A stretch of 64,000 nucleotides of DNA from Diadophis punctatus similis (lineage: Eukaryota > Chordata > Lepidosauria > Squamata > Dipsadidae), in contig JALIGW010000032.1 of assembly GCA_023053685.1 (NCBI GenBank), forward strand, positions 5,280,343 to 5,344,342. Direction: 5' to 3'. The notes beneath the pieces are model-generated. The model was not told the DNA's origin. It was given only the letters and a program-made list of their open reading frames with translations, and ran no database searches. Position numbers and translations under genes: made by a program. Shown here piece by piece: positions 1-10,533 of the stretch; the stretch's first letter is position 1, and each line of letters opens with the position of its first letter.

Positions 1-2035
1 AAACTTTTAATTTGGAAAAATGGTTTTTTCTCTCTCTGTCTCCTAACTCTGGATTAAAGTTATAATAGAAATATTTCCAATAATAAAAGACTATCTGATT
101 TTTAAACTGGAAAGAACTTTAATCAGGCATCTGGCTTTCTTTCTTTTTTGTACTCTTTTGAAACACCAATGGCTTCAAAGTCTGGAAAGATTGTTTTGAC
201 TAAAAGAAATGACTATTCATCTGGATATATTTCTAAAATGCAACTTAACACTGAGTTAACACCTCCACAGCTTTTGACACCTGAAAATTTATTAAATAAT
301 TTAAAGATTATGAAACATGAACTTACTTTGGAATTTAACCAGAAAATAAGTGAGATAGACAAAAAAATGCAGGCTGCTTTGAAGAATATGAACCAACAAC
401 TAAGATTTGATGTGTTAGAGGTTTGCAAAGGCTTAGCAACAAATATTGAAGTTTTGGCAGAACGTATTGAAACAAATAAACAAGCTTTGGCAACTTCGGT
501 GAATTACATAGATAAAATCCAAAATGACATTGCAAATTTTGAAAAAGAGGTCTTAATGACTCAGTTCAGATCCATGGAAGTTGCTATAAGGATTAGAGGT
601 TTGAAAGAAGGATTATATGAAAATTTAAAAGGCAGGATGGTTGACATATTGGATCAGGTGTCTGGAATTTCTAAAGCGGAATTGGCTACACAAATCGACA
701 AAATATACAGAATCAATTCGTGGTACGCTAAACAAAAGCATTTACCAAGGGATATTGTCATATATTTTACCACAAAAGCTCTACGGAACAGAATTATACA
801 AGCAACGTTTAACAATAATCTTATGGTGAATGGTCAGGAACTAAAGATTTGGAAAGAAATCCCCTCTAAAATGCTTAAAGCCAGAAAAAGCTATACTTTT
901 TTGATTGATGAATTTAAGAGATTAAATTTACAATATAAATGGGAAGCGCCAGTTGGAGTAGCAGTGAAATTTTCTGGAAAAAGATACCGGCTCAACACGA
1001 TAAAAAAAGCTACTGAATTTTATGTCAATGTTCTAAAGGCTGATATATCCAAGATTCCAGAGGAAGGATGTATGAAAATAAAAGAGGAGGAGGAGGGGAA
1101 GCCACCTTTGATGGATCAAAAGGAAATAGATTCAAAAATCCAAAAGGAGTGCCTGAATCAGATAGCTGGGGAAAAGGAGATGGAGGTTCGGGATTAGACG
1201 GGAGACGACTCGACAAATTCGAATTTATTGAACTATTAAAAGATGAACTATCAAGATACAAAACGATGTGATGTTGAAATATATTGGACGGATAGAGACT
1301 AATATGATTGTATTTTATCTTTTCCCTATCTAATGATTACTTATGCAATATTTAGTTAAGTTTTATATAATTTTGAGGTTATTTTTAATGTTGATAATAT
1401 TAGATATATATAGTTTGTTGAAGATTTGTTTATTCTTCTTTCATTTTCTTTTTTTGTTTATTGAAGTTAGTGAATTAATTTAGAATAATATTATCTTATT
1501 AATATCATGATGAAATTTAATATTTGATAATCACTTATGTAACATTTAGTTAAGTTTTATCTTAGAGGTTATTTTTAATGTCAATAATATTAGTTTAAGA
1601 TCTGTGTATTTTATATTTAGTTATTACTTATGTAACATTTACCTTGTATAAGATAGAGGACTGAAGGGAGGAGGTAGGAGGTTTGTTTGTTTGTATTGTT
1701 AAAGAGTTTTCTCTTTCTTTCTTTTTTTTTCTTCTCTTTTTTGTATCTTTACTATTGTATACAAATGCGATATATTAGCAGTGTATAATTTGGAGTTGAA
1801 GTTTTTTAAAAATAGTGTTCTTTTTTTCCTTTTTCCTTTCTCTTTTTATTAACAATTTAAATTTATTATTATGCCCTCTATTATCTCTGGGAAGTCCGGG
1901 GGGGGGAGGCGGGGAGGGAAGGGGGTGGGTTTGGGGGGGGGAGAAAAAAATAAAAATGTTTGTATTTTATATTTAACATTTTGTTACTACTTATGTAAGT
2001 TTGTACTAATAAAACTTTTTTGAATAAAAAAAAAG
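1..2035 (+). mobile_element. L1-type LINE copy with ORF1 but no ORF2
   Basis: The copy begins before the window and ends in an A-rich tail near 2010-2034, where a CR1 tail begins. ORF1 at 169-1197 is followed by about 800 bp of AT-rich DNA with no reverse transcriptase frame. A G-rich tract at about 1895-1943 precedes the end, and L1 3' UTRs often carry such a G-rich polypurine tract. The AT-rich part holds imperfect direct repeats: the block with taatgattacttatgcaat near 1332 recurs near 1528, with shorter echoes near 1620 and 1980. The layout resembles the ORF1-only HAL1 elements of mammals. An internal deletion of a normal L1 would look similar. Confidence 0.7.
169..1197 (+). CDS. L1 ORF1p-like RNA-binding protein (342 aa)
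   Basis: This frame encodes an L1 ORF1-type protein, which in L1 elements forms trimers and coats the element RNA. The N-terminal third (about residues 45-130) is a charged heptad-like coiled coil. An RRM-like core follows around the residues IRIRGLKEGLYENL, and then a C-terminal domain containing PRDIVIYFTTKALRN and the LQYKWEAPVGVAVKF stretch, matching the L1 ORF1 CTD pattern. The frame is open upstream to a TTG at 148, but the ATG at 169 in a good context (ccaatgg) is the preferred start. There are no internal stops. The C-terminal 40 residues are very acidic and lysine-rich. Whether it is expressed cannot be judged. Confidence 0.75.
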   Translation: MASKSGKIVLTKRNDYSSGYISKMQLNTELTPPQLLTPENLLNNLKIMKHELTLEFNQKISEIDKKMQAALKNMNQQLRFDVLEVCKGLATNIEVLAERIETNKQALATSVNYIDKIQNDIANFEKEVLMTQFRSMEVAIRIRGLKEGLYENLKGRMVDILDQVSGISKAELATQIDKIYRINSWYAKQKHLPRDIVIYFTTKALRNRIIQATFNNNLMVNGQELKIWKEIPSKMLKARKSYTFLIDEFKRLNLQYKWEAPVGVAVKFSGKRYRLNTIKKATEFYVNVLKADISKIPEEGCMKIKEEEEGKPPLMDQKEIDSKIQKECLNQIAGEKEMEVRD

Positions 2036-2255
2036 AAGAAGCAATGAATGGAAACTAATCAAGAAGAGCAGCAATTAAGGAGAAATTTCCTGACAGGAGG
2101 ACAATTAACCAGTGGAACAGCTTGCCACAGAAGTTGTGGGTGCTCCAACACTGGAAGTTTTAAAAAAAAGACTGGACACCCACTTGTCTGAAATGGTATA
2201 GGGTCTCCTGCTTGAGGGGTTGGACTAGAAGACCTCCAAGGTCCCTATTGTTATT
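2036..2255 (+). mobile_element. CR1/L3 LINE 3' end
   Basis: A 5'-truncated copy covers the last codons of the RT ORF (the [21 protein letters not shown] region, here frameshifted) and the short 3' UTR ending in ggactagaagacctccaagg. The same sequence recurs more than fifteen times in the window on both strands. It passes directly into a TTCTG/TTCTA array. Confidence 0.85.
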
Positions 2256-2626
2256 GTTCTGTTCTGTTCTGTTCTGCTCTGCTCTGCTCTACTCCATAAT
2301 TCTATTCTATTCTATTCTATTCTATTCTATTCTATTCTATTCTATTCTATTCTATTCTATTCCATTCCATTTTCTATTCTATTCTATTCTATTCTATTCT
2401 ATTCTATTCTATTCTATTCTATTCTATTCCATTCCATTCCATTCCATTCCATTCCATTCCATTCTATTCTATTCTATTCTATTCTATTCTATTCTATTCC
2501 ATATTCTATTCTATTCTTCTTCTAAATTAAATTAAATTAAATTAAATTAAATTAAATTAAATTAAATTAAATTCTATTCTATTCTATTCTATTCTATTCT
2601 ATTCTATTCTATTCTATTCTATTCTT
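2256..2626 (+). repeat. Pentanucleotide array seeded by CR1 tail
   Basis: Blocks of TTCTG, CTCTG, TTCTA and TTCCA repeats are interrupted at about 2527-2570 by an AAATT block. The array starts exactly where the CR1 3' UTR ends. The AATAG/ATTCT class is known to be amplified behind CR1 LINEs in snake genomes. Confidence 0.9.
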
Positions 2627-3459
2627 CTTTCTGCAGAAAACCGTACCGTTTCTTTTTTCCGCTGTAGATGAAACACCCCCACCCACTTCTGCTCCCTTCC
2701 TGACATTGAGGAAGGTGAGAGAAGGGAAGGGGCTGCCCTCCACTCTGTCTGACCAACCCCCCCTATGCCAATTTGAGGCAATTTAAAGCCCCTCCCCCCA
2801 ACCTGTCTCCCGGGTAGAACCTTCACAGAGGTAAGAGCAAGGGAAGCTGTAAGCCAGTACCTGGAGTGCTGTTGGCATTTGGACTGTCTAAATGTTAATC
2901 GGAATAATGAGGCCTGTTGAGGCCACTCTTGGGAAGGAGATGGGGAGGCTGGGATACAAAGGGAGGACCGTAAACATCTATTAGCCTTTCCCATTAGGTT
3001 AATGGCATGCAGGACGGAAAAGCTGCCCCCCCTCCCACAGTAATAGGCCTTATTACAGGAAATAAAAGCCAGGGATGAGCTTTGGAGCAGCGGCTGATGA
3101 ATGCACCCAGGTAACTCTGCCATTCTCCCCTTTCTTTCTTAAAAAGAAAGAAAAGAAAAATAAAATGCATTTAGCGAAGGCATCCTTTGCAATCTCATTT
3201 CAGTTTTGCAACCAGGGTCGTCCTTGCTCAGCACGTGGGAGCCTGTGTCCATTTCTGGATTATTTAATTAAAGAGGTTTTTTTTTCTTCTCTCCTGGTTT
3301 GATAGGGAACCGGAGGGCTGCAAAAGCTCCTTGTCTCACCTTCCTCGGTGTCAGGAAGGGAGCAGAAGGAAGAGGCCGTCTCTGCCGCAGAAAGAGACAC
3401 GAAAACGTGAGGTTTTCTGAAGGAGATTGTGCACGCTGGTGTGTCTTTAAGAAATGGGG
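2627..3459. other. No recognised gene or repeat
   Basis: The composition is mixed. A 169-codon minus-strand frame (2614-3123) has no domain I recognise and starts in the repeat, so I do not call it a gene. Confidence 0.4.
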
Positions 3460-3545
3460 ACTTCAGCTCCCAGAATTCCCCAGCCAGCAAGCTCTAAGAT
3501 GTGTGGACTTGAACTCCCAGAATTCCCCAGCCAGCAAGCCTCCTT
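3460..3545. repeat. 47-bp tandem dimer (fold-back MITE arm)
   Basis: Two units start at 3460 and 3507 and share ctcccagaattccccagcc. The same sequence forms the arms of the fold-back element at 46156-46310. Confidence 0.6.
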
Positions 3546-3682
3546 ACCATCTGTGGTCTTCCTTATAGAATGCCAGAATCCCAGGGCTCGAAGGGACGGT
3601 GGGGGTTCCAATCTGGGTCGGTCAGCGAGACCAGAGGTTTTGTCTTCCGAGCTTTCGGACTCGTCCTGGAGGCCATCCCCAG

Positions 3683-3834
3683 GGAACTTTCCTGACAGTA
3701 GGAACAATTAATCAGTGGAACAACTTGCCTCTAGAAGTTGTGGATGTTCCAACACTGGAAGATTGTGTTGTGTTCTGTTGCGTTGCGTTGCGTTGCGTTG
3801 CGTTGCATTGCATTGCATTGTATTGTATTGTATC
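3683..3834 (+). mobile_element. CR1/L3 fragment with TTGCG/TTGTA array
   Basis: The end of the CR1 coding region (3683-3764) runs into pentamers of the type GTTGC, ATTGC and GTATT. The usual 3' UTR is missing. The array is split by a MITE and resumes at 4323. Confidence 0.75.
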
Positions 3835-4322
3835 CAGGGGTGGGTTCTAATTTACATCGCTGCCAGTTTGCTTCCTCCCGCGCCGCATGACCGCGACTTG
3901 TGGGTGCACGTTCCAAGCGCACCTGCATGCATAGTGGCAAAAAATCCAAAAAATTTTTTAAAAAGCCGAAAACAAGATGGTGACCACATGCACAGTGCCG
4001 GGAACTCGGTTTCTGCGCATGTGCAGAAGAAAAAAAACACCAGAAAAAAATTCCAATTCCCCCCCCCCAAATGGAAAAAAAGCCCAAAAAGAGAGCCAAA
4101 AACAAGATGGCGACCGCATGCACAGTGCCAGAAACTCGGCTTCTGTGCATGTGCAGAAAAAAAAACCCCCGGAAAAAAATTCAAAAAAAAAAATCCGAAT
4201 TTTTTAAAAAAAAGATGGCAGCGCCCACGGACCGAACTGGTTCTGTGATGTCATTGTGACATCACCAGCGGTTTGCTACCAGTTCAGGTGAACCAGTCTG
4301 AACCGGGAGGAACTCACCTCTG
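3835..4322. mobile_element. hAT-type MITE (family A, CAGRGGTGGGTTC ends)
   Basis: The terminal inverted repeats are caggggtgggttc and gaactcacctctg. The 8-bp target duplication is perfect: attgtatc at 3827-3834 and 4323-4330. The 8-bp duplication and CAG...CTG ends are hallmarks of hAT transposons. No transposase frame is present. The interior has duplicated segments of the type acaagatggygaccgcatgc. It landed inside a CR1-derived microsatellite. Confidence 0.9.
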
Positions 4323-4556
4323 ATTGTATCCCATCCTATCCTATCCTATCCTATCCTATCCTATCCTATCCTATCCTATCCTGTCCTGTCCTGTCCTGTC
4401 CTATCCTATCCTATCCTACCCTACCCTACCCTACCCTACCTTACCCTATCCTATATTTCTATTCTATTCTATTCTATTCTATTCTATTCTATTCTATTCT
4501 ATTCTATTCTATTCTATTCTATTCTATTCTATTCTATTCTATTCTATTCTATTCTA
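4323..4556 (+). repeat. Pentanucleotide array (CCTAT, CCTGT, CCTAC, TTCTA)
   Basis: This continues the array split by the MITE at 3835-4322. Homogeneous blocks of different pentamers follow each other, which suggests successive expansion of point-mutated units. Confidence 0.9.
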
Positions 4557-5134
4557 GGGATAAAGTCTTGTCTTTAATCAAAACCGTCAATTTTACCATC
4601 TCAGCCAACTCCATTAACTTCTCCATTCATCCTTTTGTTGGGGGAATTCCTTCCTTCCTTCCATCTCTGTGCGTACAAAAAAATCTTGATGCCATTAGCA
4701 CATATAATAGTGTGGGCCACTTCAAGATCTCCAAGTAGCCAAGGCTGAGAAACCCTGAAAAACAAACCCCATGTTTTTTGTTGCAAACAGTTGATCCATC
4801 AAACCCAAAAGAAAAATTTCTGCTTTTAATTATACGTTTATTTCGAGAATGCTCAGAATTAAAGTTACATACCCGATCCTAATATTTCTTGCTTTCTGAC
4901 ACGGGGCTTGGGCTGAAAGTAACATTGATTTATAACTTGAAGGAGAATTTTTACAAGATGATGTATCGTTGGTATTTAATGCCTGATAAATTGTCACAGA
5001 TGTATAAAGGTGTGCCACGTGTAGGCTGGAAACATAATCAGTCTGAACAGGGCTCACCTTTTGAAGTATAGCAGCTGCAATTGTACGATTGTAACCCTTT
5101 AAAATCTTAGAACGAAAATTCCTGCGCTTGTTTT
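4557..5134. other. No recognised gene or repeat
   Basis: This is ordinary AT-rich sequence with only short frames. Nothing is supportable. Confidence 0.4.
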
Positions 5135-5290
5135 AACAGATTTCACAGATTAACGGAAGGGACCTTGTAGGTCATCTAGTCCAACCCCCCACCCAAGCAG
5201 GAGACCCTACATCATTTCTGACAGATAGCAGTCCAGTCTCTTCTTGAAAGCCTCCAGTAATGAAGCTCCCACAACTTCCGAAGGTAAGTT
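5135..5290 (-). mobile_element. CR1/L3 LINE 3' end
   Basis: A reverse-oriented CR1 tail recognised by ggaccttgtaggtcatctag and the following ctcttcttgaaagcctccag. Confidence 0.8.
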
Positions 5291-5327
5291 TTGGTACTGA
5301 GGGCCACAGAAGATGGACTTTGTAGTA

Positions 5328-5713
5328 CAGGTAATCCTTGATTTACCACAGTTCGTTTAGGGACCATTCGAAGTTATAACACAGCTGAAAAAAGGGACTT
5401 ATGACCGTTTTTCACACTTACGAGAGTTACATCATCCCCCTGGTCACGTGATGAAAATTCAGACACTTGGCAACTGACTTATATTTATGACGGTCACAGT
5501 GACTTGGGATCATGTGATCTCCTTTTGGGATCTTCTGACATGGAGGGAAAATAGATTCACTTAACAACCATGTGATTAATTTAACAATTGCAGTGATTCA
5601 CTTAACAACTGTGGCAAGAAAGGCTGCAAAATGGGGCAAAACTCACTTAACAACTGTCTCACTTAGCAAGTAAAGCTTTGGGCTCAATTGCAGTCATACG
5701 TCGAGGCTATTTG
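5328..5713. mobile_element. TA-flanked MITE (family B, CAGGTAGTCC ends)
   Basis: It begins caggtaatccttga and ends with a diverged inverse copy. TA lies at both edges (5326-5327 and 5714-5715), which fits a Tc1/mariner-type insertion. The interior has the family's recurring cttaacaactg and tcacgtgat motifs. Other copies are at 14146, 27895, 43984 and 56878. The superfamily assignment rests mainly on the TA flanks. Confidence 0.65.
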
Positions 5714-5756
5714 TACCAATAACACGGGCTTTGTAGTATTGTTATACTTGCTAAGT

Positions 5757-6080
<324 letters not shown>

Positions 6081-6119
6081 ACCAACATCGGTGTTAGAAT
6101 GTTGAGGAATTATGAACTG

Positions 6120-6360
6120 AGACAAACAACCATACAGCAAACCATAGCCTAATCAAAGAGCCACCAACCCTGAGTGGGCAAGCCACTAGTATATAAAGAG
6201 AGCAAAGCCCCTCCTTTCCAGCACTGACTTAGTGGGGGCATGAAAGGTTCCTTGACTGACTTAGTGGGGGCATGAAACCTCTGCAAGAAAACCACCCAGT
6301 TGAAAGACCACGAAGGACGCCCTAGGTCAACCTTGAGCTATGAATAATCTCCTCTCTTGG
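6120..6360 (+). mobile_element. Penelope-like tail, family A
   Basis: The order matches other family A loci: a caa/cca-rich leader, a tatataaagagagcaaagcc segment, a gcactga...gcatgaaa core (twice) and an end with tcaaccttgagctatgaa. The Penelope-like assignment is inferred from the reverse-transcriptase-like remnant upstream of the same tail at 60403-60690. Confidence 0.5.
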
Positions 6361-7350
6361 TGCCAATCCTTCTTTGAATAAGTTGCTCAGTATACTAAAT
6401 ATGATATTCCATCCATGTAGACTAGAGAACAACAATAAAGGAACAATCGGAAGAGGCTGATTGCAATGGAGCCTCTTCTTGGTACGCTTCAGCCTCTCCT
6501 GCCTAGTTTGGCCTCCGGAGAAAACCACAATTACGCACCACCCAGCCAGCGTTTCCTTTGGTTCACGGACGTCTCTCTATCCATTTCTTTGCTACATAAA
6601 TAAATAATGAATAAATAAAATTGCTGGCCGGCTCAGAGCGTCTGGCTGTGAAGGAAATGGGGAAGGTCTGATTGTAGGATCCCACCAGCTACCTAATCTA
6701 AGCAGATTGCAGGAAGGAATGGCTTCAGCCATCAATCAGCCCTTTGCAGATCGCTTCCTGCGAATTCCTGCATTTATCTTTGAAGGATAAAAGAGCTCCG
6801 GCGATTGGTAGAACTTATTCTGCCCAATAAAACCTTATTTGTAAGTCCTGCCGGGCAATTGATATTATTGAATGCAACACCCAGGATGCCGTATTCAGGA
6901 CTTGGATTAAAGAAAAAAGAAAACCCACCCTGACCTACTCGAGGTTTAGGTGCCATAAATCTGCGGTCTTGACGGAAAAGGTTGTAATACACTTTGGGGA
7001 GAAGTATCAGGGAGTCTGTCGGATTTGTCAGCTGGGTGAAGGGAGGTGGCATTTGATGGAAGCACCAGGGATGCCAGGCAAAACTTTTAGGTATAATGAC
7101 TTGGTCCGCGCACCCTGTGGGGCTCTCTTTCCAGCAGATAATGCCAGACGTAAATGATCACAGGAGGAGGAAGCTGAAATGTTTAGCTTTGAGCTGCTCA
7201 TATAAGCCACACGTCAAGAGGAGAAAGCAGATTTTAAATGGGGGTGAGGCAGAAAAAAATTTAGCATGGGGCTTATTGTTCCGACATCCTCACTGTGTCC
7301 CTCAAAACTCATCTAACTTTGGCAGGATGCACATTATGTGTGCATAATAT
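6361..7350. other. No recognised gene or repeat
   Basis: No frame beyond about 90 codons and no recognised domain. Confidence 0.4.
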
Positions 7351-7424
7351 GCTGTGAGCCGCCCAGGGTCCCCTGGGAGTTGGGCGGCATACAAATCCAT
7401 TAAATTAAATTAAATTAAATTAAA
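7351..7424 (+). mobile_element. L2/CR1-group LINE 3' tail
   Basis: The sequence gagccgcccagggtc, then gttgggcggcatacaaat and a (TTAAA)n tail, matches the 3' end of the nearly complete element at 50911-54505. Confidence 0.75.
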
Positions 7425-7534
7425 ATGTATATGTGCATGAGTGTGCATATGTGTTTGTGTGTGTGTGCGTACATGGACACACACATACCGCAAGTTACTG
7501 TGTATAAATAGTAAACCCTAAACTCCCTAACACT

Positions 7535-8085
7535 GAAGATATAACCTAGTTGGGTAATGAAACATCTGCAAGCAAGCAAACAACCAAGTTCAGAAAACAT
7601 CCAGGGCACCACAGTCCTCCCCTCCCCCTCCCCTCCCCCTCTTCCTCCTCCTCTCTGCAAACCCCATTCCCTTCTACTTGGGTAATGAAACGTCTGCAAG
7701 AAAACTACCAAGCTCAGAGAGCACTAAGGATCCTGCAGTCCTGCCACCCTTCTCTTCTTCATCGTCCATTTTCTCCTCCTCCTCTTCCTCTCCACAAACC
7801 CCTCTCCGCTCTAGCACTGATGTTACCTAACTGGGTCATGAAACATTCGCAAGAAAGCAATCAAGCTCAGAGAGAACCAAGGACCCCACAGTCCACCTCC
7901 TCTCCCTCCCAGCCACCGCCTCCCTCTCCTCCTCCTCCTACTTTCTGCACACCCCACACCCTTTTAGCACTGATGATGCTACTTAGTTGGGTCATGAAAT
8001 GTCTGCAAGAAAATATCCAAGTCCGGAGAACACCAAGGACCCCAAAGTTCAACCTTGAGCCACAAACATTCTCTTCTATCAGATT
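7535..8085 (+). repeat. Four tandem family A tail units
   Basis: Cores of the type gggtmatgaaacgtctgcaag start near 7553, 7680, 7833 and 7989, so the units are about 127-156 bp. Each core is followed by agctcagagagcaccaagg and then a CTC/CTT-rich spacer. The last unit ends with the family terminator-like caaccttgagccacaaac. The 209-codon frame across it is a by-product of the repeat. Confidence 0.8.
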
Positions 8086-8594
8086 TTGTTTAATTGGACA
8101 CACAGCCCAGGTGGAAGATGGTGCAGCCTGCCAAAATTTTTGCAGCCAGATGAGGATAGTTCTCATGACTGATTTATAGCTTGTTCAAAACAGCAAATTA
8201 AACAAAATAACCTCATCCATTACACAGTTCTTTGACCCCCCCCCAATCAGCTTCTTACAGTAATTGAAATAATTTTAAGACAAGCTAATGTGACATGTAT
8301 GATTACAAATACCTAGTCGTGTTATAAATAATCTTTTGTGTTGTGCCTTTCAGGACGCAGAGAGCTGCTTTCTGGCAGTAGAGCTGCTTGTGATCTATGA
8401 ATCAAATCTTAAAAGCCGGGACTGAGCCATTTGCTTTCTGAAGCACCTGGCCAAACCTATCTGGGCTTGAAATAGAAGGACAAAGAAAGGTATGTTCCCT
8501 GCCATGAGCTGTTTATTGTCAGGCAGAGACTGGTTGAGCTGGGGGAAGGAGTCAAACAGGGAATTAGTCTAGAATCGTGATCACATGGATGTGG
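8086..8594. other. No recognised gene or repeat
   Basis: Mixed sequence upstream of the LTR. Nothing is supportable. Confidence 0.35.
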
Positions 8595-8599
8595 CTGTC

Positions 8600-8707
8600 T
8601 GTTGTGGCCTGTCAGCCGCTGGCCCCTCCAGCAGCCAAATCAGATGAGGAGGAGACATGGGCATCAAGGCAACCTGAGAGCTCCGAGGGGGAAGAGGGAA
8701 TGGAGCT

Positions 8708-8798
<91 letters not shown>

Positions 8799-9201
8799 CA
8801 GAGAGACAGAGAGAGAGACAGAGGCGGAGTCTGAACCATCAGTCAGCTCAGATGGAGAGTCAGCAGCCCCCAGGTCTGATGAGGAAGAGGAGGAACAGCT
8901 GGGTCCAATGCCTGACACGCGGATGCGCAGAAGGCAGAGGAGAGGAGAGCGGTAGAAATCTATGGGCCGGTCCTTGGGACGGAAGAGCCACCACTGCTAG
9001 CAAAGCCCCACCCTAGCTCTGGGGATAAAAGGCAGGGGGCGGAGATGAATAAGTGCAGCAGACAACTATTCATCTTCCGGCCGGACTTGTTAGCCTGCGG
9101 TGAGAGGGAAACTTTTTGCCGGGTCTGCCGGCGCTCCTAATAAAGGAATCTTTGAGTTAAATTCAGAGGGTTTGTTGTGTTTGAGGAGCTGGGTCAGAAC
9201 G
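8600..9201 (+). mobile_element. Solo LTR (TGTTGTGG...CAGAAC ends)
   Basis: It starts tgttgtggcc and ends gggtcagaacg, between imperfect 5-bp flanks ctgtc and ctgcc. A TATA-like gataaaag lies at 9024 and a polyadenylation signal aataaa at 9139. Two other LTRs with the same ends are at 26833-27753 and 63062-63680. A GA array (8710-8823) is embedded. A Ser/Asp/Glu-rich reading frame in the 5' half is shared with the 63062 copy. Gypsy or endogenous retrovirus origin cannot be decided without internal sequence. Confidence 0.7.
8710..8823 (+). repeat. (GA)n microsatellite
   Basis: A near-pure GA run inside the solo LTR. It probably shifts the frame of the acidic LTR ORF. Confidence 0.95.
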
Positions 9202-9206
9202 CTGCC

Positions 9207-10039
9207 ATCTTGACTTTTTTGACTCTTCCCTTCAGATGCTGCTACCGGTAGTTCCAATCCTGGAAAAGGGATGGGTGGATAAGAGAAATACAGAGAACTT
9301 TCTTCAAAGCAGCAGGAGAATTAAACTCAATGGCTAAAAAAGTGATTCCCTCCCCCACCTCTGACCTTTCCAGCAGAGACCATGCTGCCCCGATGCAGAG
9401 CGTGGAGGTTTTTTTTAAAAAATATTATTATTATTTTTACCAACAAGGAGATAACGGCCCCTGCATTTATTTTAAAAATTAATTTTCCACTGTGTTATTT
9501 CGCTCTGTTGAAATGGTACAAATTTAAAAAAGAGAGAAATAAATTAGGTTTTCAAAAGAGGAAATGGCACGGGAGGAAGGATCTGCGGCTTAAACCATAT
9601 TGGGAGAAGAGGAAGGAGGAAAGCCGTTTAGAAATAAATTAATGTGGTTAATAAAGCCAGGGAAAAAGTCAGGAGGTTATTCAAAACCCAATTAAGTGAA
9701 GTTGTGGCAGCTTTAAGGGGAGGTTCACGCCGTGGCTGGCAAGACCCTTTCTATAAATTAAGATGCAGTTTCGCTGGTTCTTCAGTTCTTTCTATTTTGG
9801 TCTAAAATGATGCTGATGGCTGAATTGTCCCTGCATGGGAGTGGAATATAACATTAATTGATTAACACAAATAATAGAAGAAAGATATGTAACCTGGCAT
9901 TTAGAAGTGAATAACAACAGCAGCAAAGTCTAATAGAAGAGGCTGTTTGAGAAGTTATTCTTGTTGGTTTATGGCTCCCGGGGTCTTCTGGTGTCACTTG
10001 CGATATCAATACACAGATATACTGATGGAGGATATTTAT
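9207..10039. other. No recognised gene or repeat
   Basis: AT-rich DNA with ordinary short frames only. Confidence 0.4.
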
Positions 10040-10460
10040 AGCTCAAGGTTGAACTGTGGGGTCCTTGGTGCTCTCTGAGCTGGGTGGTTTTCTTGCGGAT
10101 GTTTCATGACCCAAGTAGGTAACATCATCAGTGCTAGAAGGGAGTGGGGGATTGGAAAGGAGGAGGAGGAAGAGGATGATGATGATGATGATGATGAGAA
10201 TGTAGGGTCCTTGATGCTCTCTGGTTGTTTTCCTGAAGACTTTTCGTATCCCAACTAGGTTACATTATCAGTGCTAGAAGGGAGTGGGATTTAGAGAGGA
10301 GGAGGAGGAGGAGGAGGAGGAGGAGGAGGAGGAGGAGGAGGAGGAGGAGGAGGAGGAGGAGGAGGAAAATGTGGGGTCCTCAGTGCTCTCTGGGCTTGGT
10401 AGTTTTCCTGAAGACCTTTCATGACCCAACTATGTTATATCATCAGTGCCAGAAGGAGGG
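10040..10460 (-). repeat. Three family A tail units with GAT/GGA arrays
   Basis: Reverse-oriented units carry tttcatgacccaagtagg-type cores near 10100, 10240 and 10420. They are separated by a (GAT)n block near 10173-10197 and a (GGA)n block at about 10299-10364. It begins with the complement of the tail end (tagctcaaggttgaactg). Confidence 0.8.
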
Positions 10461-10474
10461 GGAGGAGTTGCTCT

Positions 10475-10513
10475 CTGTTTATATACAAGTGACTTGCCCT
10501 TGTATATAAACAG
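10475..10513. repeat. Perfect 15-bp-arm hairpin
   Basis: The arm ctgtttatatacaag (10475-10489) is inverted at 10499-10513 with a 9-nt loop. Each arm matches the tatataaacag segment of the family A leader, so it probably marks a head-to-head junction. Confidence 0.7.
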
Positions 10514-10533
10514 ACAGAAAATGACACTCCTAC

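Noticed and set aside
148..168. Upstream TTG start for the L1 ORF1
   Set aside because: The in-frame ATG at 169 has a better context and eukaryotic initiation at TTG is unlikely.
2614..3123. 169-codon minus-strand frame as a possible host exon
   Set aside because: Starts in a microsatellite; no domain, no conserved splice sites I can defend.
7550..8179. 209-codon frame and CRISPR-like spacing of repeated units
   Set aside because: The units are diverged 127-156-bp transposon tails with simple-sequence spacers in a vertebrate context, not a CRISPR array.
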